Below are positions 5,763 to 11,350 of a stretch of DNA of 11,350 nucleotides, in pieces. Under the pieces are notes generated by a model. That model had not been told where the DNA came from, made no database searches, and was given only the letters and a program-made list of their open reading frames with translations. Where the stretch lies: positions 1-11,350 of the forward strand of contig JASLVI010000040.1 of assembly GCA_030741455.1 (NCBI GenBank). The letters run 5' to 3'. The position numbers and the translations under genes were made by a program. This stretch comes from Candidatus Poseidoniaceae archaeon. Its GTDB lineage: Archaea > Thermoplasmatota > Poseidoniia > Poseidoniales > Poseidoniaceae. Numbering within the stretch: the first letter of the stretch is position 1; every line of letters begins with the position of its first letter.

Positions 5763-7581
5763 TTATTCAACTGTCACCGATTTCGCTAAATTTCTAGGTC
5801 GATCTACATCATTGCCAAGAGCTAATGCAGCATGATAGGCAATCAATTGTGTTGGAATTACGCTAAGGAGTGGCGTTAACATTGGAATCGTTGGTGGAAT
5901 TGCAATACTTACATCACCAACTTCTGAAATCGGATCGCCTTGTTCATGAATCAAGATAATCTTCGCACCGCGGGCCTTGCACTCATGGATTGCGTTCAAA
6001 GTTCGATCTTGAACACCATCGTTTGGAGCGATAACAACTATTGGTGAATTTTCTTCAATGAGTGCAATCGGCCCATGCTTCATCTCTCCCTGCTGGATAG
6101 GCAAGACAGGGGATGTATGCAATCTCCATCAATTTGAGAGCACCTTCTGACGCTACAGGTGATGAAATACCTCGCCCCAAGAACAAGACGCTCTTCGCCT
6201 CAGTAACCAGTTTAACTGCCTCATCAATCGTTCCAGGATTCTCAAGATAGGTCCTGATTTTATCTGGAAGTTTTCTCATTTCTTTGACGATAGATTTTCC
6301 CTTTGTCTTCGATAGATGGCGGCTTCGCCCAAGTTGAAGTGAGAAGAGAGCGAGTGCGCCAACCATGTTTGTGAACGCTTTCGTTGAGGCAACCGATTGC
6401 TCAGGTCCGGAGTGAATGTATACTCCTTTGCCACATTGTCGAGCGATGGATGAACCAACGACATTGATTATGCCATAGACGTCTGCACCTTTGCGTTGTA
6501 TTTCCTTTACCGCGGAAAGTGTGTCTGCCGTCTCACCGGATTGTGAGATTGCAAGGTGGAGAGCCTTTGGATTGATGACGGGGTCGTTTGCATTGAATTC
6601 ACTTGCAACATGCGATACTGCAGGAATACGAGCCCATTGTTCGATGAGAATTTGTCCAATTTGAGCAGCATGCAAAGCGGTTCCACAACCAATCAAACGA
6701 ACGTGAGGAAGTTGTGCAAGTTCTTGCGGTTGAACTTGAAGCCCACCAAGAACAGAAGTTCCTTCAGAAGAACGTAATCTTCCTGAGATACAATGTTGCA
6801 ATGATTGAGATTGTTCATGAATCTCTTTCAGCATGAAATGCGGATAATCACCAAGTTCACTTTCACCCCATTCCTCTTCCAAATGCAAGAGACGTGATTT
6901 CACTTTCTTACCGTCGAGTTTCATAACTTGGAAATGATTTGATTCGACTTTCGCGATTTGTCCATCTTCTAATGCTACCAATTGATCAGTATGTTCTCGT
7001 ATTGCATGTGGGTCACTTGAGATGAACATCTCATCTTTCCCGCGCCCAATGATCAATGGCGATCCATTTCGAGCGCACAAAACAAAATCATGTTCAAGGA
7101 AAAGCACACATAGCCCCCACGTCCCACGAGCTATTGAAAGAACATTCTGAAGCGATTCCAATGGTGATTTTCCTTGTTCCAAATCCATCGAAATAAAATG
7201 GCAAAAGACCTCTGAATCGGTTTCTGAACTCAACTCTACGCCTAACTCAGCCAATCGTTTACGGAGCGAATTTGAGTTCTGTAAGATCCCATTATGGACA
7301 ATAGCAACTTTGCCATCGTTGCTAAGATGAGGATGGGCGTTCTCTTTCGTAACCCCTCCATGTGTTGCCCATCGCGTATGTGCAATTCCCATCGAACCCT
7401 TGAGCGATGGTAACGATGAAGCCATCTCAGAAATCTTTCCGACGTCTTTGTACGATTCCAATTTCCCGTTTTTGACAACGATTCCGCTTGAATCATAACC
7501 TCGATACTCGAGTCGTAACAACCCCTTGACAAGCAAAGAAGAGGCTTTTCTATGTCCAATATACCCGAAGATTCCGCACAT
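5763..7581 (-). CDS. glmS: Glutamine--fructose-6-phosphate aminotransferase (isomerizing), interrupted by a one-base frameshift
   Basis: GlmS makes glucosamine-6-phosphate from fructose-6-phosphate and glutamine, the first step towards UDP-GlcNAc for surface glycans. The N-terminal glutaminase domain (about 2-215) starts MCGIFGYIG with the nucleophile Cys2, and has HTRWATHG (68-75), HNGIL (96-100) and TDSE (121-124). The sugar isomerase part has two SIS domains: RLIGCGTA and SQSGETADT in the first, ASEGALKLMEIAY in the second. The first frame stops after 508 codons. The rest (GEMKHGPIALIE to PRNLAKSVTVE) continues in the next frame, and joining them at about 6087-6090 gives 605 residues, against 609 for E. 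coli GlmS. K483 and E486 (E. coli K485 and E488) lie in the first frame; the residues matching H504 and K603 lie in the second, so a working enzyme needs the frame restored. The gene starts 9 bases after the S8 protease stop and is probably co-transcribed. A sequencing or assembly error seems likelier than a decayed gene, since everything else is intact. Confidence 0.9.
6086..6090 (-). other. Site of the glmS frameshift (one extra base)
   Basis: On the coding strand the sequence reads GCA GGG A GAG ATG where the family's AGEMKHGP segment needs GCA GGA GAG ATG. One extra base, most simply a third G in a run that should be two (CCC at 6088-6090 on the + strand), moves the reading frame. Downstream the frame is clean to the natural C-terminus, and upstream it is clean from the start codon. 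Confidence 0.85.
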
Positions 7582-7590
7582 ACTTCCAAC

Positions 7591-10500
7591 TCACAAATTG
7601 AAACGCTCTGAACAAATCGGACACGTAACTTGGGCTCGTGTTATGTCGGTTACTGGGAAGTTTGCTTGGCATGAAGGACAGGTTGCCTGTCGTCGTAGAG
7701 GTGGTAATTCACCCAATGGAGGTAGAGATGCCGCCTCACCAGGAATAGGTAGACTTGGAAGTTCGACCTGTGGCAACGGTGGAAGTTCAGTAGGAAGGGG
7801 TAACGGAGGCATTCCTTTCGATACAACCTCTGCGATTTCTCGGTCCTGTTTTCGCTTCATACGTCGGTTCAAACGAGCGTTTCCTTCACCAGCGTTGCTC
7901 TTCGCTTCCAATTCATCAGCAAGAGTAGCCTCCTCCGTTTCAATTTCAACAGGGCCACTGATTGGAACTGAAGCAACCAACTCTTCCTCAGGCCCATCAT
8001 CTTGAACTTGAACGAGAATAGCGACTTCATCCTCGTCTGTCGAAACAACATCGTCGGCAAGCTCTTTCTTTCGACTTGAGCGCAATGAGATGACAACCAG
8101 AATGAAGATGATGAACAAGATAGAAACAATACCCATGAAAATCTTGACTTTCATTTCATCTGAGCCAGGAAGAGGCTCCAAGAACTGATCGAGAAATGAC
8201 TTTGCTTCTCCTTTCTCCTGCGGCGAATCCATAAGGAATTTTTGCATTAAAAAGCGGCCAGTTGGAGAGACAGTAAACAGAATTCCATCCTGCTCATTTA
8301 TGCTGTAACCAATCAAACTCTTCTTTTCGGAGACAATGTTCCCAAGACCGATGACTGGTACTTCCTCGCCGTTGACACCACCCATGGTAAGCAGGCCATA
8401 ACGAGTGACTTCTCCACGCACAGTAATTTCGTCATAAATAACTTCAATCATCTCACTACGGGGGCTGAACAACAATGTCGTCGAACCAGGTGCAGGAGTA
8501 CGCTCAACATCCTCGCTCCATGACCCCTCGGATGCAAGAACTGCAATCGTGGCCTCGTTGCCAGTACCTTCAATCCATGCGGCAAAGAAAATCGTATCAT
8601 CGCCACTGGTTAATGTTCCAAGTTGAGCAGATTTTGCTTCGTCTCCGATTGAGGACTGATAACTCCACTGGGTTGTACTTAATTCACCTCTTGAGTACAT
8701 GAGTCCGCTTCGCTCAACTCCAGTAACATCGTCCCTGAGTTCCTGGTAGAGAACATGCAAAACCCCATCCGATAGAACGGTTGCCAATTGATCACCATCA
8801 TCGGGATGAATATCGATATTCGGGACGTGTGTCCTCATTTCGGTCCAATTTTCCCCGACATCTGGCGAAGATGAATGTATGCTGAAGACAGATGTCAAAT
8901 CAGACCAGGAACCTCCTGTTGAAATGTTTCTGAAATAGCCAGATAAGACGACGGTGTCATCTTCTTGGGCAAGATCAAGCCCCCAATACTGCCCTTCTGA
9001 AATCTTTAGTGGAGTAAGATGATGATGAATTGGAAGCATTTGTCCAGTTACCGAAAACGAAGTCATTGCAACATCGTTGAGGAAGTAGCCTTGCTGAGAT
9101 TGAGTCCGACTCGTCCAAGCGGCATGCACAAGCCCATCATTACGGACAAGAACGTCAAGTTCTCCACCCCAATTTTGATCGATCAGTGTATCGGTTTGTA
9201 AGTCCAAATCCTTGGTCATGGAGCGAACATGCAACTCACCATCGACGGTTGTAAAGAGAAGCGTTGATGTTTCAATTCCAGCAAAGGCGACAGGATATTC
9301 TTCATCGGATAAAGAAAGTTCAGCCGTACCTTGGCCTGATGATACATCACTGACAACAACCGAGAAGAAGTGCTGACTAAATTCGTTCTCAACACCATCG
9401 CCTGTCAACGTTGCTCGATAAAGAACAGCCCCTACTTCGTTGCTTCGATGGGTGAATTTGACAGTTTCAGAACCTGTTTCAATAGACGCTCCAGGAACAA
9501 ATCCAATCTTTTCAGTATCTATCGGTTTCCAACCTTCAACGCCAGGAATCCGATAATCTAAGCCAACCTCCAATGCTATAGCATTCGACTGACCAAGATT
9601 GTCAACTCGTAGACTAATGGTGTAATCTTCACCTGCCAACGGTACATTTGGTACCGTCGTGGCGGCGCCTGGCAAATACCGAAGAACGGCTTGATTTGGA
9701 CGTTCGAGAATTTCAAACGGGAAGGTAAGGACGTTATCCTCCGGTTCTAAATCTCCTTGCGCATTGTTTGGATCAAGTTCGATCTTTACATCATGCAGCC
9801 CTGGAACACTCGCCTGCCAATACAATGTCACTCCAATGGTATCACCTTTCTCAAGCGTTGGTATGAGTCCTTGAGACGGATAAACGTCCGATTCCTCACC
9901 AGGAGCTGTGAGACGTACGAAGATGTCATTCGCAACCTTATCACCTGCATTGTAGACATCAAATTTCACCTCGAGTAAACTTCCAGCATATGCGGTTTCT
10001 GCCGGTAGTTTCTGATCAAACAGTTCGATCTCTCCTTGGAACCGAAGTGACGGGGCAGGAGCGATGTTGTCTGTCGTAAACGTTCGTTGAGAAATTGGAC
10101 TCTCGAAACCGCTCTTGTTCACCATTCGAACATAAAATTCATGGAAGCCATCGTCTACTTCTGAAGTATCCCAGTCAAAAGACCAAGAATCAAGACCATC
10201 TTCACCTGGTCCAGAATGTTTGGATAAACTTGTCCCAGTCTTCCATTCACCATCATCGACTTTGTATTCGATTCGATCATGTTCAACGCCTTCCACATCT
10301 CCTGTTACCTCCACCGTACCAACGAGTACATTTCGAGAAATAGGTGTGATGAGACTTATTCCAGTCCGGGACACTTGGTAAACGCGTTGTGCAACACCCG
10401 ATTGATTTCCATCTTCATCGATTGCGACAGCCTTGAAGAGCAGACCCAAATCATTTGCTTCGACCCATGAATTTGGGATTTCAAGATCATAAAACCAATA

Positions 10501-11349
10501 ATCCATTGTTCCGTTGACTGTGGTCCAATTGAGCAACATTTCAGGAGGCCTGTCGTGCAAACCATCTCCGTCTGGTTCACCAGGGGCGCCTTTCGGCAAT
10601 ACGTCGACGAACGGGAAATGCTGTTCGATGTAAATTTGCACCTCTTCATAATCGGCTTCCGTTGTATCCACATCACCGGAAAATCGAGTCATTGTGTTGG
10701 CCATCATCCATGCGCCATGAACTGGGAAACTTGCATTCACTTCACTTTCCACATAGCCTAAACCTTTGAAACAATCAGAATTTTGGATGACAGATATTGC
10801 ACAGGATGCATCGATGATTCCATATCCGAATTCAGCATTCCAGCGGGATCCTGAACTAAAAGCCGCCCCGCGAGGCTCCGCAGAGGTCCGCAATATGTCC
10901 TTGACTTCCTGAGGTGTTAAACTAGGGTCTGCTTCCAACATCATTGCAACAACCCCCGAAGCAATTGGAGTAGCCATACTTGTACCAGACTTTTCGTCGT
11001 ATCCATTACCTGCCATGTTCGCATTTCCTCCTGGCAATGGTGTTGAAAACGTGTTGGCATACGATGCCGACATGATGTTTGAACCGTATGACGTGATGTC
11101 TGGCTTTTCTTCGTCCTCTGAATCACCGTCGCCATCGTCTGCCCGAGGCCCGTAATTCGAGAAAGACGAAATGATATCATCGTCACGCAAGACAGTGTTT
11201 CGATCATCAACAGAACCAATGGTGATTGCTTTATCTGCACTGGCCGGGGATGGTACTCGGTTTGCCCCATCGTTTCCGATAGCAACAACACAAACAACGC
11301 CTTCATCCGAGAGAAGGTTCACAAGATTTGCCTCTGCAGACGACCCATT
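7591..11349 (-). CDS. S8 (subtilisin-like) surface protease with CARDB domains, membrane helix and C-terminal zinc ribbon (5' end outside window)
   Basis: The frame is open to the right edge, so the N-terminus, with the catalytic Asp and His, is missing. Numbering from the GTG at 11322 (1243 residues visible): AIGNDG (14-19) holds the oxyanion Asn17, and SGTSMATP (112-119) holds the nucleophile Ser115. The catalytic domain ends near 185, with a Cys174/Cys184 pair. An Ig-like part follows (about 320-417), then two CARDB-like domains (about 422-538 and 540-657) and a beta-rich region with repeated DGxLHV strands (about 670-1030). One membrane helix is at about 1059-1080, followed by RSSRKK, so the protease faces outside. 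The cytoplasmic tail is acidic, then basic (1150-1161), then Pro/Leu-rich (1171-1208), and ends in a CPSC-x15-CPIC zinc ribbon (1215-1237). Likely role: surface or secreted protein processing or peptide scavenging. The tail suggests an intracellular partner, but none is known. glmS follows after 9 bases. Confidence 0.88.
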   Translation of the reverse strand, partial: NGSSAEANLVNLLSDEGVVCVVAIGNDGANRVPSPASADKAITIGSVDDRNTVLRDDDIISSFSNYGPRADDGDGDSEDEEKPDITSYGSNIMSASYANTFSTPLPGGNANMAGNGYDEKSGTSMATPIASGVVAMMLEADPSLTPQEVKDILRTSAEPRGAAFSSGSRWNAEFGYGIIDASCAISVIQNSDCFKGLGYVESEVNASFPVHGAWMMANTMTRFSGDVDTTEADYEEVQIYIEQHFPFVDVLPKGAPGEPDGDGLHDRPPEMLLNWTTVNGTMDYWFYDLEIPNSWVEANDLGLLFKAVAIDEDGNQSGVAQRVYQVSRTGISLITPISRNVLVGTVEVTGDVEGVEHDRIEYKVDDGEWKTGTSLSKHSGPGEDGLDSWSFDWDTSEVDDGFHEFYVRMVNKSGFESPISQRTFTTDNIAPAPSLRFQGEIELFDQKLPAETAYAGSLLEVKFDVYNAGDKVANDIFVRLTAPGEESDVYPSQGLIPTLEKGDTIGVTLYWQASVPGLHDVKIELDPNNAQGDLEPEDNVLTFPFEILERPNQAVLRYLPGAATTVPNVPLAGEDYTISLRVDNLGQSNAIALEVGLDYRIPGVEGWKPIDTEKIGFVPGASIETGSETVKFTHRSNEVGAVLYRATLTGDGVENEFSQHFFSVVVSDVSSGQGTAELSLSDEEYPVAFAGIETSTLLFTTVDGELHVRSMTKDLDLQTDTLIDQNWGGELDVLVRNDGLVHAAWTSRTQSQQGYFLNDVAMTSFSVTGQMLPIHHHLTPLKISEGQYWGLDLAQEDDTVVLSGYFRNISTGGSWSDLTSVFSIHSSSPDVGENWTEMRTHVPNIDIHPDDGDQLATVLSDGVLHVLYQELRDDVTGVERSGLMYSRGELSTTQWSYQSSIGDEAKSAQLGTLTSGDDTIFFAAWIEGTGNEATIAVLASEGSWSEDVERTPAPGSTTLLFSPRSEMIEVIYDEITVRGEVTRYGLLTMGGVNGEEVPVIGLGNIVSEKKSLIGYSINEQDGILFTVSPTGRFLMQKFLMDSPQEKGEAKSFLDQFLEPLPGSDEMKVKIFMGIVSILFIIFILVVISLRSSRKKELADDVVSTDEDEVAILVQVQDDGPEEELVASVPISGPVEIETEEATLADELEAKSNAGEGNARLNRRMKRKQDREIAEVVSKGMPPLPLPTELPPLPQVELPSLPIPGEAASLPPLGELPPLRRQATCPSCQANFPVTDITRAQVTCPICSERFNL
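7612..7680 (-). other. Encoded C-terminal zinc ribbon of the S8 protease
   Basis: Cys1215, Cys1218, Cys1234 and Cys1237 form CxxC-x15-CxxC with the F(P)V and ERF context typical of short zinc ribbons such as the MJ0042 type. It lies after the membrane helix, so it should be cytoplasmic. It may bind protein or nucleic acid; nothing in the sequence decides which. Confidence 0.75.
7699..7812 (-). repeat. Pro/Leu-rich degenerate repeat in the S8 protease tail
   Basis: Residues 1171-1208 consist of loosely repeated units such as MPPLPLP, ELPPLP, ELPSLP and ELPPLR, spaced by 8-12 residues. The segment is probably an extended linker between the membrane region and the zinc ribbon, or a docking stretch for a proline-binding partner. 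Confidence 0.6.
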
Positions 11350-11350
11350 A

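Noticed and set aside
6081..6092. Programmed +1 frameshifting in glmS
   Set aside because: There is no rare codon, stop codon or recognisable slippery site at the junction, and programmed shifting in glmS is not known to me. A simple indel in a G run explains it better.
5763..6122. A separate small gene of 119 codons on the minus strand starting with ATG at 6122
   Set aside because: Its sequence from codon 13 on is exactly the C-terminal third of the second SIS domain of GlmS. The first 12 codons are an out-of-frame reading of the preceding glmS segment.
7526..8005. 159-codon open frame on the + strand across the glmS start and the S8 tail
   Set aside because: It is antisense to two well-supported genes, reads as Gly/Ser/Arg-rich sequence, and has no recognisable domain.

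Overview
The window looks like the chromosome of an archaeon, most probably a marine Group II euryarchaeon (Candidatus Poseidoniales) or a relative in Thermoplasmatota. The reasons are very large type I surface proteins built from PKD and CARDB repeats, a SepF-like division protein, a KaiC/RadA-family ATPase, an S8 protease ending in a zinc ribbon, moderate GC and very tight gene packing. This placement is inferred from gene content; there is no rRNA or other decisive marker.

Layout. Positions 2-4392 hold three + strand genes in one tight unit: the C-terminal 846 or so residues of a PKD-repeat surface protein anchored by one membrane helix, a SepF-like protein whose start overlaps the preceding stop, and a roughly 12-helix membrane protein of unknown function whose ribosome binding site overlaps the sepF stop. 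A Maf-type nucleotide pyrophosphatase gene (4362-4946, minus) runs into the end of this unit with a 31-base tail-to-tail overlap. A 95-base gap then separates maf from a divergent KaiC-like ATPase gene (5042-5761, plus). That gene converges, with one base between the stops, on glmS (5763-7581, minus). Upstream of glmS on the same strand, 9 bases away, is a subtilisin-family (S8) surface protease that runs off the right edge of the window.

How the genes relate. Two genes encode large outward-facing glycoprotein candidates with many N-x-S/T sequons. GlmS would supply the glucosamine-6-phosphate from which UDP-GlcNAc for surface glycans is made. SepF is the membrane anchor of FtsZ in archaea, so the left unit may tie division to the cell envelope. 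These links are inferred from neighbourhood only.

Points that most deserve a second look: a single-base frameshift that splits glmS just before its conserved KHGP segment; the S8 protease with a cytoplasmic proline-rich tail and a four-cysteine zinc ribbon; a parallel architecture in the PKD protein, with its own short Trp/Tyr-rich tail motif; and a Walker A motif in the KaiC-like protein with Met where Gly is usual. I see no tRNA, rRNA, CRISPR array, insertion sequence or phage gene, and no gene-free stretch longer than about 95 bases. I find no clear evidence of a wholly new multi-gene system.
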